Source: Paenibacillus sp. RC67
Lineage (GTDB): Bacteria > Bacillota > Bacilli > Paenibacillales > NBRC-103111
Direction: 5' to 3'
NCBI RefSeq assembly: GCF_030020805.1
Contig: NZ_CP125098.1
Coordinates: 1,282,001 to 1,346,000, forward strand
DNA length: 64,000 bases
Made by a program: the position numbers and the translations under genes. The notes under the pieces are model-generated. The model made no database searches. It was not told where the DNA came from and saw only the letters and a list, made by a program, of their open reading frames with translations. Positions 53,951 to 62,876 of this stretch are shown here, in pieces; the first letter of the stretch is position 1, and the number at the start of each line of letters is the position of its first letter.

Positions 53951-54121
53951 AGCCTCAACACCCAGTTCAGCTTAAGACGCTTACCCAGAAATAGTACGGT
54001 TCGAGTGGTATATCCCTACAAATGTTTCAATATATTTGGGCTAATGTCAGATTATCACCTTGCGACGGCATCCTTATTATGATCAGGCACACTGCTCTGA
54101 AATAAAATATTTAGGAGGCTT

Positions 54122-54811
54122 ATGATGAGCGTACAGATGAAGACGGAGGACCAACCCCAAGCAGCAACATTTGAATGGAAGGGTCTAGCTTGTGTCTACA
54201 TTCCAACAAGGGATGTAGTTAGGGCTGCTGAATGGTACTACCAGATGCTGGGTATGAAAGCCAGCATTCTCGAACCGGGAAGTCATGCTATGTTATCGAT
54301 GCCGAGCATGGGGTTGTTTTTGATCCATACGGATCATGAATCTAAAGTTAACTTCTATAAAGAAGATGGTGGCGAGCCGCAGGCTGCGTGGTGCTTTAGC
54401 GTCAAAAATATCGAAGAATTGTACAATCATTTGAGAGCTAATGGAGTACAGGTTACGGAATTGATTGATCGACATGATTGCGGAATCAACTTTCAGTTCT
54501 ATGATCTGGATGGCAACTATTTTGATGTGAATGATGACCATCGGATTTTCGTTCCACTGCATAAGGTGACGGAGGAGACTCATGTATTTACGTTGTTAAA
54601 GCGAAAGATCGGATCGAAAGAAGCTTTGTCTGATTGGGATGCTGTTTCCGATGCGCTCGGACGAACCAATCGACTGCCAGGCAGGTTCGTGCTTCAGGGT
54701 TGGGAGGAATTCCTTACCCATTGGCCGGAACAGGCTGATGAATTGATGCAGCGGCTGGAGAAGCACAATGAGGTACATCCAGATAAACAAGCAGACATTA
54801 TGGTCCGATAA
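54122..54811 (+). CDS. VOC-domain protein with C-terminal helical extension
   Basis: A 229-residue protein. The VOC domain (about 15-145) opens GLACVYIPTRDVVRAAEWYYQ and closes FQFYDLDGNYFDVND. The extra about 80 residues (from FTLLKRKIGSKEALSDWDAV) are charged and unassigned. Ligand or reaction unknown. AGGAGG is very close to the first ATG, so the second ATG (54125) may be the start. A terminator hairpin follows. Confidence 0.75.
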   Translation: MMSVQMKTEDQPQAATFEWKGLACVYIPTRDVVRAAEWYYQMLGMKASILEPGSHAMLSMPSMGLFLIHTDHESKVNFYKEDGGEPQAAWCFSVKNIEELYNHLRANGVQVTELIDRHDCGINFQFYDLDGNYFDVNDDHRIFVPLHKVTEETHVFTLLKRKIGSKEALSDWDAVSDALGRTNRLPGRFVLQGWEEFLTHWPEQADELMQRLEKHNEVHPDKQADIMVR

Positions 54812-54822
54812 TGTACTATCTT

Positions 54823-54851
54823 AAGGCTGCCGCTATGGCAGTCCTTTTTAT
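54823..54851 (+). terminator. Rho-independent terminator of the VOC gene
   Basis: AAGGCTGCC, loop GCTAT, GGCAGTCCTT (one bulge), then a T-rich tail. Confidence 0.75.
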
Positions 54852-55049
54852 TTTAACTCTGGCCTGACCACATTGTTTAAATGTACGATGCTTAAATATC
54901 GGTTGCTTCAGAAGGTAGTTACTGACGGTAGGAGGGGATACCACTCGGTAATATTCATGTATAAAAGATATTTTACAACTGTGGAATAGGGAGTATAAGG
55001 TAAATTTATATTATGGGGCTCGATGTGCATAGTGAAGGGAGCAAGTCGA

Positions 55050-55472
55050 ATGGAAGTATACATATCTCATGAATTAAGCAGCGACGGAAAAACCTACATT
55101 AGAAACAAGATGATTGAGTACAATTTGCATCATTTTCCTGCTGATTTAAGAGGTAAATATGAAGAGATGCATTTATTTGCAAAAAATAAAGAGGGTCAAA
55201 TTTTCGGTGGGATGGTAGGAGAAATATGCTGGAACTGGTTGGAGGTACAATATCTTTTTGTTGATGAGGAACATCGAAGATTAGGTTATGGGAAGGAACT
55301 TATGACACAAGCTGAAACTATAGCTAGGGAGAAGAATTGTGATTTCATAAAACTGGATACGTTAAGCTTCCAAGCGTTAGATTTTTATTTAAAGCTTGGT
55401 TTTGAAGTGTTCGGGACAATTCTGAATGCAGGTGGTCATAAGCACTATTATTTAAAAAAGGATCTTTCTTAA
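55050..55472 (+). CDS. GNAT acetyltransferase
   Basis: A 140-residue single GNAT domain. Strand four and the CoA loop read VQYLFVDEEHRRLGYGKELM, and SFQALDFYLKLGFEVFG ends the fold. AAGGGAGC before ATG 55050 sets the start. Codon use is more AT-rich than in its neighbours (for example YYLKKDLS tail), which hints at separate origin. It is the first of three GNAT genes in 2 kb. Confidence 0.8.
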   Translation: MEVYISHELSSDGKTYIRNKMIEYNLHHFPADLRGKYEEMHLFAKNKEGQIFGGMVGEICWNWLEVQYLFVDEEHRRLGYGKELMTQAETIAREKNCDFIKLDTLSFQALDFYLKLGFEVFGTILNAGGHKHYYLKKDLS

Positions 55473-55501
55473 TGAAAGCCGCGAACTCAGTGGAGGGAGT
55501 C

Positions 55502-55567
55502 ATGGATATGGAATTTTATGGTATTGTGGAACGAATAGTGAATCGACCAAGAGCTTTTCAAGATTGA
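55502..55567 (+). other. Possible 21-residue ORF
   Basis: GGAGGGAG precedes ATG 55502; the peptide begins MDMEFYGIVERIVNRPRAF. It may be a gene stub or leader ahead of the GNAT gene at 55591. No family recognised. Confidence 0.25.
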
Positions 55568-55590
55568 AAGAAAAAGAGAGGAGTTTCATC

Positions 55591-56151
55591 ATGATCATTT
55601 TAGCAGGAAGCCGCATTTATTTACGTGAGCTCAAGTTCACCGACTGGACGGATGTACATGCCTATGCTTCGCAGGAAAGTGTGTGTCGATTCCAAGCATG
55701 GGGACCTAACGAAGAGGAACAATCGCAATTATTTGTTAAGCAGGCCATGGAAGATGCTGAACAATTACCTAGAACAAGGTATGTATTTGCGATAATGGAG
55801 CGTGCTACTGAAAAGATGGTTGGTTCAGGGGAATTTAATATTCGAAGTGTGACTGACAAAAGCGGTGAAATTGGATATATCGTCAATCCGGAATATTGGG
55901 GTCAAGGCTTTGCTACGGAGTCTGCTAAATTATTGGTGGATTTTGGTTTCAAAGAGTTCCAAATGCATCGTATTTACGCGACTTGTGACCCTAGAAATGT
56001 AGGATCTTCAAAAGTTCTTTTCAAAATTGGGATGACGCAGGAAGGAAGATTAAGGGATGCAATGTTGATTAAGGACGGATGGCGTGATTCTTTCGTATTC
56101 AGCATCCTCGAGCATGAATGGAATGCGAATTCAATGGCGAGCGGAGGATAG
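55591..56151 (+). CDS. RimJ/RimL-type GNAT acetyltransferase
   Basis: A 186-residue enzyme. RIYLRELKFTDWTDVHAYAS at the N terminus, EIGYIVNPEYWGQGFATESA with the CoA loop, and CDPRNVGSSKVLFKIGM at the end mark the RimJ/RimL (Acetyltransf_3) branch. Known members acetylate ribosomal protein N termini, peptides or drugs. GAGAGGAG precedes ATG 55591. A following GNAT gene starts 41 bp later. Confidence 0.85.
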   Translation: MIILAGSRIYLRELKFTDWTDVHAYASQESVCRFQAWGPNEEEQSQLFVKQAMEDAEQLPRTRYVFAIMERATEKMVGSGEFNIRSVTDKSGEIGYIVNPEYWGQGFATESAKLLVDFGFKEFQMHRIYATCDPRNVGSSKVLFKIGMTQEGRLRDAMLIKDGWRDSFVFSILEHEWNANSMASGG

Positions 56152-56192
56152 TGAATTTTCTTGATGGGAGAAAAGAGGGGGAGCTTCAGAAA

Positions 56193-57098
56193 ATGGAATT
56201 GATCTTTCGATTACATAGGCGGTCAGATACGGATGTAATAGTGTCCATGATTAACCGCGAACCGCTTCATTTGATGAATGGGATAGTGGCTGAGGAGTTT
56301 GAACAAGGTTTAGATGAACCGGGTGAAAGAATACGTGATAATACATTTGTCGTCGAGACTGAGCAAACTATCGTTGCGTGCTTTTCATTATGTTTCGTTA
56401 AACGGGATTCTCACATAGCGGTATACTGCTATGGGACAGTAGACACCGATTGGCGCAGGCGAGGGATCGGTACGGCTATGTTTCACTTTATATTCTCAAG
56501 ACTTGAGAAGCAAGCAAAACAGGAATGTATCCCGATTCATTTCATTCACCGCGCAATCACTCTTATTCCTGGAGAAACGACACTTGGAATTCAACTCGGC
56601 ATGCAGGAGCAAAATAGCTTGGAAATTCTCCGCTTGAACCCTTTGCTGGAATTGAAGGATTTCAGTCAAGCATCTGGTTTATTGTTCCGTACCCCAACCG
56701 TTACAGATGCCCAGAGTTGGGCGGAGATCTATAATGATGCTTTTGGTGGAAATAGGAGTGTAGAAAGTGTAGTTCATGAATTCCAAGGCACAGGCTTTTC
56801 TCCAAATCTATATATCATGTGTACCGATACAGCAGGGGAACCTATGGGAATTGTCTTATCCATCCTCAGAGGAACACAGGCGAGAATACCAACCGTCGCA
56901 GTAAGACGTGAGTATCAAAAGCGAGGCGTCGGAAAGGCACTGCTTTCCTTAATTCTGCAGAGATTAAAAGCTCTAGGGGCTGAGGATGTTCGACTATCCG
57001 TAGAAAGTAAGAACATTGCGGCTAAGTCACTGTATCACCAATATGGTTTCCAGCAAGATTATATGAGAATCAACTATGCTGCGAAGTTTTTGCCTTAG
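56193..57098 (+). CDS. Tandem-GNAT acetyltransferase
   Basis: A 301-residue protein with two GNAT domains. The first (about 1-150) has TVDTDWRRRGIGTAMFHFIF. The second (about 165-301) has VAVRREYQKRGVGKALLSLI and SKNIAAKSLYHQYGF. Both keep the R-x-x-G-I/V-G CoA loop. Two-domain GNATs include mycothiol-synthase-like enzymes and antibiotic acetyltransferases. GGGGGAGC precedes ATG 56193. It probably shares a transcript with the GNAT upstream. Confidence 0.82.
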   Translation: MELIFRLHRRSDTDVIVSMINREPLHLMNGIVAEEFEQGLDEPGERIRDNTFVVETEQTIVACFSLCFVKRDSHIAVYCYGTVDTDWRRRGIGTAMFHFIFSRLEKQAKQECIPIHFIHRAITLIPGETTLGIQLGMQEQNSLEILRLNPLLELKDFSQASGLLFRTPTVTDAQSWAEIYNDAFGGNRSVESVVHEFQGTGFSPNLYIMCTDTAGEPMGIVLSILRGTQARIPTVAVRREYQKRGVGKALLSLILQRLKALGAEDVRLSVESKNIAAKSLYHQYGFQQDYMRINYAAKFLP

Positions 57099-57143
57099 TT
57101 AAGTGGAATGATTTTCTAAAACAATGAAAAAGGAGCCCCCATA

Positions 57144-57386
57144 ATGACGATGAAAGTGAATGGGTCTAAGGAAGCCAGTCTCGTAGATCCGGTGTCAGAT
57201 CTTCCTGCTGGTATATCGAAGCCGGCACTAAGGGCTTTAACTGGTGCTGGATATTTGCGTCTGGAGCAGTTCACGAAGCTTAAAGAATCCGAGGTTCTTC
57301 AACTGCACGGCATGGGTCCTAAAGCTATGGATCTGATTCGTCGTGCTCTGGCAGAGAAGGGACAAAGCTTTGCAGATGGCTCTTGA
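57144..57386 (+). CDS. Helix-hairpin-helix DNA-binding-like protein
   Basis: An 80-residue protein made of one HhH unit resembling the RNA polymerase alpha C-terminal domain. LPAGISKPALRALTGAGYLR and LQLHGMGPKAMDLIRRALAE give the paired helices and the GMGP hairpin turn. Such stand-alone proteins are common near Bacillota GNAT genes and may bind DNA non-specifically. AAGGAG precedes the ATG. Confidence 0.8.
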   Translation: MTMKVNGSKEASLVDPVSDLPAGISKPALRALTGAGYLRLEQFTKLKESEVLQLHGMGPKAMDLIRRALAEKGQSFADGS

Positions 57387-57400
57387 AGATTTATGTTAAT

Positions 57401-57415
57401 TTAACTTAAAGTTAA
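57401..57415. promoter_or_regulatory. Palindrome upstream of the histidine kinase
   Basis: TTAACTT-A-AAGTTAA, a perfect 15 bp dyad, 54 bp before the kinase start and followed by a GATAAT -10-like element. TTAA-rich repeats of this kind are typical response-regulator or repressor sites. Confidence 0.4.
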
Positions 57416-57468
57416 TCTGTATATGGATAATAAAGGTATATTTACTTTGAAAATGGAAGTGATATATC

Positions 57469-58920
57469 GTGACGGTCCGTTTAAGATTGACCTTACTTTA
57501 TTCCTGTATTTTGACATGTGCTTTATTGTTGTTTGGTATTGCACTATATGTGTTCATGCAGTTTTCTATTTATAATGACTTAAAAAAATCACTAAAAGCT
57601 CAAACCGAGCTGATTCATAAAAATGTCGCCTATCAATTGGAGATTTCTCCGCGAGGATCGAATTTGTATATTGGACTTGATGATATTGATACCGTTGGCT
57701 CAGGTATATTCATCCAGATTACCAATTTCACCAGTGGTTCTAAGACGAAGACTGAAAATCTAAGTAAAGTAGAGTTTCCTCTATCCTCCAAGGCATTATT
57801 AAGTAATAAAGGGGGGGATTACTCCACGGTTCATATTCATAACACGCCTTTCTTGGTATATAGTGATCCGTTAATTTTAAATGGCAGCATCGTAGGTGTA
57901 TTACAAGCTGCTTATAATGTTGGCTTAATGGAGCGATTTCTTTTGAGTCTGCGTTGGATACTTAGTTTGTTAACGATCATTGTAGTATCCTTAGCTACGT
58001 ACATGGGATGGCTATGTTCACGCAAAGCTCTAAAGCCTGTATATTCATTAGTAAATGCGACAAAAAGAATCCAGCATAGTGGAGATTTCGGAACTCGGAT
58101 CCTTCATAAAGGTCCATTTGATGAAATAGGTCATTTGAGTGAAACCATGAATCAGATGCTAGAACGGATACAAACCATCTATGCCGAGTTAAATCAATCA
58201 TCCATGAAGCAGCGAAGATTTGTAGCCGATGCGTCACATGAGCTTAGAACCCCGCTTACGACCATTTACGGGAATGCAGTACTTTTGAAGAAAGTGTGGG
58301 AAGCTTTAAATCACAAGCTGACCCATTTACCTGAAAAAGAGGAAATTGAAATTTCACTAGAAGCGCTTCAGGATATTACAGATGAATCCGAGCGAATGAG
58401 GAGACTCGTTAATGATCTTTTGTCCCTTGCTAGAGCAGATTCAGGATTACAGCTGAAAAAGGAAGTATGGGAGTTAAAACCGATCATTGAAGCGGTCGTA
58501 AGAAAGACAGAGTCAATCCCGAAAACCGTTGAATGGTCAGCGGAAAACATAGAGCTTTTGCAAGATATCCGCGTCGTAGGAGATAGTGATGATTTGCAGC
58601 GGTTACTTTTCATTTTTATCGATAATGCTTTAAAGTTCACACCAGACGGATATGTAAAACTAAAAGTCGAAAAGATAGATTGTAAGATTGGGTTCACTAT
58701 CCAGGATACTGGTATTGGTATGGAGGGGGAGGAAATCGCTCATATTTTTGATCGATTTTATCGAGCGGACTCGTCTAGAGGTACAACTCCAGGCAGCGGG
58801 TTAGGGCTATCGATTGCAAAGTGGATTATAGCGGAGCATGGCGGGAATGTTGAGGTTAAGAGCTGTAAAGGTAAAGGTTCCACTTTTTCGATATGGCTTC
58901 CCATCTACATGGGTGAGTGA
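57469..58920 (+). CDS. Sensor histidine kinase (orphan in this window)
   Basis: A 483-residue kinase. Two membrane helices (about 7-30 and 165-185) flank a roughly 130-residue sensor domain outside the cell. HAMP follows (about 190-240), then the H box FVADASHELRTPLTT, N box FIDNALKFT, and G boxes DTGIGM and GSGLGLSIAK. It resembles OmpR-partner kinases (BaeS/PhoR-like). The start is GTG 57469. No response regulator gene is adjacent, so its partner lies elsewhere or has been lost. Confidence 0.88.
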   Translation: MTVRLRLTLLYSCILTCALLLFGIALYVFMQFSIYNDLKKSLKAQTELIHKNVAYQLEISPRGSNLYIGLDDIDTVGSGIFIQITNFTSGSKTKTENLSKVEFPLSSKALLSNKGGDYSTVHIHNTPFLVYSDPLILNGSIVGVLQAAYNVGLMERFLLSLRWILSLLTIIVVSLATYMGWLCSRKALKPVYSLVNATKRIQHSGDFGTRILHKGPFDEIGHLSETMNQMLERIQTIYAELNQSSMKQRRFVADASHELRTPLTTIYGNAVLLKKVWEALNHKLTHLPEKEEIEISLEALQDITDESERMRRLVNDLLSLARADSGLQLKKEVWELKPIIEAVVRKTESIPKTVEWSAENIELLQDIRVVGDSDDLQRLLFIFIDNALKFTPDGYVKLKVEKIDCKIGFTIQDTGIGMEGEEIAHIFDRFYRADSSRGTTPGSGLGLSIAKWIIAEHGGNVEVKSCKGKGSTFSIWLPIYMGE

Positions 58921-58956
58921 CAGTATGGCTATGAACTAGTTGGAAGGGGGAGAATA

Positions 58957-60042
58957 ATGAACGCATCCTCGGCTCTAGAAAAATTTATGCGAGCGACGGA
59001 AATAGACCCAGTAAAAGATAAGGAAACCTTGCTGTTAAGTGCTTATCAACTAGTTAAAGAAGAATTAATCCAATCTCATTATGCGATAGAAAGCGTGAGA
59101 CTGGCCCATCAGATATTCGGATATTTGGGCGATAAAGGTTTAGATGAAAGAGTGGCCTTGTCGAGAAAGTATTTGCAAAATGCTGAAGGTGAGTCTCTAG
59201 AGGACCGATTCTGGGCAAATTGGGAGCTTGTCGACAATCTAGCTCTTCTCAAGAGATATCCAGAGATGACGAAAGAACAGCGAAATTTTTTGGCATGGTC
59301 GAAAGAAAACATGAAGCCGGATTACTGGATAAAAGTGATGTACGATAGCACTCAAGCCATTGGTTGGGTGCAGGAAAACCAAGCTCAGGCATGGTTCGAA
59401 ATTTATTACGAATTAATGCATTGTATTGAACCGACAGCGAGCAATCGTCACAACCGAGTACTATACGTTGAAACGGCGGTGGGGCTTCTTGTATTTTACT
59501 TGAAACACTACGCGGAGGCTCTGAACGAACTTGAGCGTTATCGTACCGTGTTATACGAAGACACTTCATGGGATGAATTCAATCAATTTGATATTCGGTT
59601 AACATCTTATGAGCTCGGATTGTATAGTGCTCAGGAGGATTGGGATCATTATGAGCAAACCGCTGATAGGGCTATAGCAGCAATAGAGAGCTGTATGACC
59701 CTGTACAATCAAGGTAAAACCAGTAATATAGGAGAAATATGCGACATGGCTCATGAGATTGGAACTTGTCTGATGTGGGAGAAACGGTATCGACAGGCCA
59801 TGCCTTTATATGAGTTTGCACTTGAACATCAAGGAGTTGGAGTCACACATTTCTTCTATGCTGTATGTGTTTGGGCAACAACCAAAAATAAAGAAGAAAC
59901 CATGCGCCATCTGCATTTGTCTGAACTAAAGGTCAAAGGCAACGGAGGCTTGCGTTCAAGATACATTCATATGTTTATGGAGCAGCCTGAATTTGATGAT
60001 GTACGAGAAGATGCAGAATTTCTTGCTATTTTTAATAAATAG
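58957..60042 (+). CDS. TPR-like helical protein of unknown function
   Basis: A 361-residue, almost all-helical protein with tetratricopeptide-like repeats, for example LLVFYLKHYAEALNELERY and CLMWEKRYRQAMPLYEFAL. No catalytic motif is visible. It starts 36 bp after the kinase gene, with GGAAGGGGGAG before the ATG, so it may be co-transcribed and act in the same response, for example as a protein-protein adaptor. This is inference. Confidence 0.6.
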   Translation: MNASSALEKFMRATEIDPVKDKETLLLSAYQLVKEELIQSHYAIESVRLAHQIFGYLGDKGLDERVALSRKYLQNAEGESLEDRFWANWELVDNLALLKRYPEMTKEQRNFLAWSKENMKPDYWIKVMYDSTQAIGWVQENQAQAWFEIYYELMHCIEPTASNRHNRVLYVETAVGLLVFYLKHYAEALNELERYRTVLYEDTSWDEFNQFDIRLTSYELGLYSAQEDWDHYEQTADRAIAAIESCMTLYNQGKTSNIGEICDMAHEIGTCLMWEKRYRQAMPLYEFALEHQGVGVTHFFYAVCVWATTKNKEETMRHLHLSELKVKGNGGLRSRYIHMFMEQPEFDDVREDAEFLAIFNK

Positions 60043-60088
60043 TAATGGAGTGCCGGGCGAAGCAATTGAGAACCTCAACATCGTGTGA

Positions 60089-61036
60089 TCATATTACAGA
60101 GAATCCTAAATAAGATGATTTGGTTAAAAGCGACAGCTCCATTTCATGGAGATATTCATGCTGCTGCTCTGTTAATTGGCTCTTATCTGCATTAAGTGTG
60201 TGATAGGTATAAGAGAATAGATGCCTGTAATTAATGAAATCATCGATCTGTGATAGAAACGTTGTGTTTGAATTGGCACGAGTATATCCGTTCATAAAAG
60301 AGTAGACAAAACCTTTAACGAATTCCTTTCTATCCAATTTCGGTACCGTATGGGCTGTATGATAAATAGCGATAGCCACATCATAAGCGAACCAATGGTG
60401 TTCACTGTCTGCGAAATCTATAATGGTCAGGTCATTTCCAGTAATAAGAAAGTTACCATGATGTAGATCCCCATGAATAAGACCGTAGTAATCTTTAGTC
60501 CTAGGTAGTTTTTTTAATTGTTTATCGTAACTGTTCCACTTCTTCATAATGAGAGGATCAAGTTGAATGGAATGTATTTGTAACAGCAAGCTGTTTTGAT
60601 ACCAATGGGGATGATTGCTCGTGGGTACATAGTTTTTAGCGGCGGTATGGATTTTGCCCATCGCTTCACCCCATAGTTCAAATAAGGTCGGCCCCCAAAC
60701 ATCTTTATCGCGCGGACTAGGGTGTAAGCCATTAATCTTTTCAAAGGTAATAAAATAGAAATCATTTGATATGGGCTGGATATAGTTACCCGATTTTAAA
60801 CGCAGCGGTTTAACGACTTTGACACCTTGTGCGTGTAAATAATCTAACCATTCCAATTCAGCTCTTTGGCTCGCATATGAATAGACTGAACTCTCCATAA
60901 TTTTTACTACAATCTTCTCTTCACGACCCACCTCGAACACATTATCGTTGTAACCACCAAGAAGCTCAGCACATGAGGGAGGACACTGGAGTTGAGAGAG
61001 CACTTCCGTTAAAACCTCTTCGCTTATCAATTTCAT
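60089..61036 (-). CDS. APH-fold phosphotransferase (SrkA/homoserine-kinase-like)
   Basis: A 315-residue kinase with HGDLHHGN (Asp190, Asn195) and metal Asp207 (TIIDFADSEHHWFAYD). The N lobe includes GGYNDNVFEV and KIVVKIM with the ATP-binding Lys. The HHWFAYDVA tail is shared with stress-response kinase A-like proteins. AAGGAGG precedes the ATG. It lies 57 bp downstream of the TetR gene on the same strand, so it may be the third gene of an SDR-TetR-kinase unit. Confidence 0.8.
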   Translation of the reverse strand: MKLISEEVLTEVLSQLQCPPSCAELLGGYNDNVFEVGREEKIVVKIMESSVYSYASQRAELEWLDYLHAQGVKVVKPLRLKSGNYIQPISNDFYFITFEKINGLHPSPRDKDVWGPTLFELWGEAMGKIHTAAKNYVPTSNHPHWYQNSLLLQIHSIQLDPLIMKKWNSYDKQLKKLPRTKDYYGLIHGDLHHGNFLITGNDLTIIDFADSEHHWFAYDVAIAIYHTAHTVPKLDRKEFVKGFVYSFMNGYTRANSNTTFLSQIDDFINYRHLFSYTYHTLNADKSQLTEQQHEYLHEMELSLLTKSSYLGFSVI

Positions 61037-61093
61037 GCCTCCTTAGTATGCTTTATGCAGTACAGTACTAGCACTTCATATACGCAAAGGGTC

Positions 61094-61681
61094 TTATTTT
61101 GTTAAGATCTTCAGAAGATGATCTACTTCATTCAGCCAGCCTTTCTCAGGAGCTTCCTGCAGCATCAATCCTGTTATTACGGAGAAGTAAAGCATCAGCA
61201 GATCGTAAGGATTCCCTTCGCAAAAATCCCCTGTTAGTTGTCCTTTCGTCAGTATGGGAACCAGAAGATCGATGGTTTCTTTAGGAGAATATTGAAGCAG
61301 GATTTCTTTAGCTTTAATGGGGACCTCGTCTGATTTTTGCGCGTTTTGTAGTAGGAGAAAACTGTATTTGTGACTTTCATCAAGCATTTGCATCGTCAGT
61401 GCTTTGATTTGCTCCAAGGGAGTGCCTGGTAGATGATGAATGTTTTTTAATGCAAATTGGGCTTCTTCCATAGCTTCCTGCACAAGCATAGTGAAGATCT
61501 CTTCTTTGGAATCAAAATAACGATAGGAAAGCCCTTGGCTTACGCCGGCCTCGGAGGCAATCATGCTCATTTTGGTACCCGAGATGCCCCGTTCTGCGAA
61601 TACTTTGAGCGCTGCTTTCTTTATCCGGTCTTTACGCTCATCCTGAACATGCTCGGTTCCAATTCCATTCAATGGTTTCAA
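61094..61681 (-). CDS. TetR-family repressor
   Basis: A 195-residue TetR protein. The HTH (about 34-53) is TKMSMIASEAGVSQGLSYRYFDSKEEI. The C-terminal domain is helical with no known ligand motif. It lies 6 bp after the SDR gene on the same strand, so both come from the promoter at 62651-62679, which carries a palindrome. Autoregulation of the operon is likely. Confidence 0.88.
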   Translation of the reverse strand: MKPLNGIGTEHVQDERKDRIKKAALKVFAERGISGTKMSMIASEAGVSQGLSYRYFDSKEEIFTMLVQEAMEEAQFALKNIHHLPGTPLEQIKALTMQMLDESHKYSFLLLQNAQKSDEVPIKAKEILLQYSPKETIDLLVPILTKGQLTGDFCEGNPYDLLMLYFSVITGLMLQEAPEKGWLNEVDHLLKILTK

Positions 61682-61687
61682 TCTTAT

Positions 61688-62602
61688 TCACACTCCAACT
61701 TTGTTTTTCGTTTGTTCCTCACTTATTTCCCATAAACGCTTAGCCGCAGCTTTATTTTGAGCGGGTACCGATGGAGTTTTTATCTGCATATCAGCATAGT
61801 AAAGTCCGCTTTGACCTGCAACCTCGTCGGAGTCAGCCAGCCAGACTAATGTTTCAGCACCTTTCTCGGGGGTACGGGAAAATAAGTTCATAACTCCCAT
61901 CGTCATACGAGCCAGTCGCCCATTATTCTGGTTGAAATTGGTGGAAACTAGGCCAGGATCAAAGCAATACGAGGAAATCTGAGTTCCTTCCAGCCGTTCA
62001 GCCAATTCAGCAGTAAATAAAATATTAGCCAGCTTGGTTTCAGCATAGCGAACGGTTGCACCCCCTAATACATTATGTGGGAAGCTGTACATGCGCTTCG
62101 CGCGGATATCTTCAAAGCGGATACCCTGCCTAGCCATTTTGTGACCGTGGGAGGCGGTCGTAATGATACGGGCAGCCTGGCTTTGTTTCAGTCGATCAAG
62201 CAACAGATTGGTTAAAAGAAAGGGGGCCAGATGATTGACGGCCCAAGTCATTTCTATCTCATCGACAGTGAGCTGATGGGTATCAAACATAGCCCCTGCA
62301 TTATTAATTAAGATATCAATCCTGGGGCACCGGGTCAAAATGTCGTTTGCAACCTGGCGAATGGATGCTTGAGACGCCATTTCCGCTTGGAATATGTCTA
62401 CTTCTGTGCGTCCATTAGTTAGAGCACGGATTTGAGCAGCTGCTTCACTCGCTTTGGTTTGATTGCGAGCAACGATGCCTAAGTGCGCCCCCCGGGCAGC
62501 AAGCTCCTTTGCCGCGGCCCATCCGATTCCACTAGTAGCTCCAGTAAGGACAACATACTTGCCTTGTACCGTCCAATGATTATTATTCATTATTTTCTTC
62601 AT
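61688..62602 (-). CDS. SDR-family oxidoreductase (retinol-dehydrogenase-like)
   Basis: A 304-residue short-chain dehydrogenase. Cofactor motif TGATSGIG (about 21-28), then LINNAGAM, and the active-site Tyr/Lys in VRYAETKLANI, a Y-x-x-x-K variant. It resembles the RDH/WW-oxidoreductase branch with SHGHKM before the active site. It starts at ATG 62602, set by GGAGGCG; further upstream codons lie in the operator. Operon with the TetR gene. Substrate unknown. Confidence 0.86.
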   Translation of the reverse strand: MKKIMNNNHWTVQGKYVVLTGATSGIGWAAAKELAARGAHLGIVARNQTKASEAAAQIRALTNGRTEVDIFQAEMASQASIRQVANDILTRCPRIDILINNAGAMFDTHQLTVDEIEMTWAVNHLAPFLLTNLLLDRLKQSQAARIITTASHGHKMARQGIRFEDIRAKRMYSFPHNVLGGATVRYAETKLANILFTAELAERLEGTQISSYCFDPGLVSTNFNQNNGRLARMTMGVMNLFSRTPEKGAETLVWLADSDEVAGQSGLYYADMQIKTPSVPAQNKAAAKRLWEISEEQTKNKVGV

Positions 62603-62624
62603 GGTTACAACGCCTCCATTAATG

Positions 62625-62679
62625 AATGAATGATTCATTCATTTTTGTTTATCGTAACTCCATTTCCAGTTGTTGTCAA
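62625..62679 (-). promoter_or_regulatory. Promoter and TetR operator of the SDR-TetR operon
   Basis: On the minus strand TTGACA (62674-62679), 17 bp, TACGAT (62651-62656). A 19 bp palindrome AATGAATGA-T-TCATTCATT (62625-62643) lies just downstream. Its arms match those of the BM3R1-like operators at 39.1 and 39.8 kb. Confidence 0.75.
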
Positions 62680-62876
62680 CGGGTTTTAGCCCAATCGATG
62701 CAAAAGCTAGTAGTACCGCGAACAAGGGCTGTTCAGTTAGGAGAGTATGGCCATACTTATTTTTTCACTCCAAGCGCTCTTAATCTGTATGGTAAAATAA
62801 AACAATTAAGGATGTAGTTTAAAACATACGGCAAGCAATTAATAGAAAAAGACAGAGAGTCTGAAAGGATGCTTGT

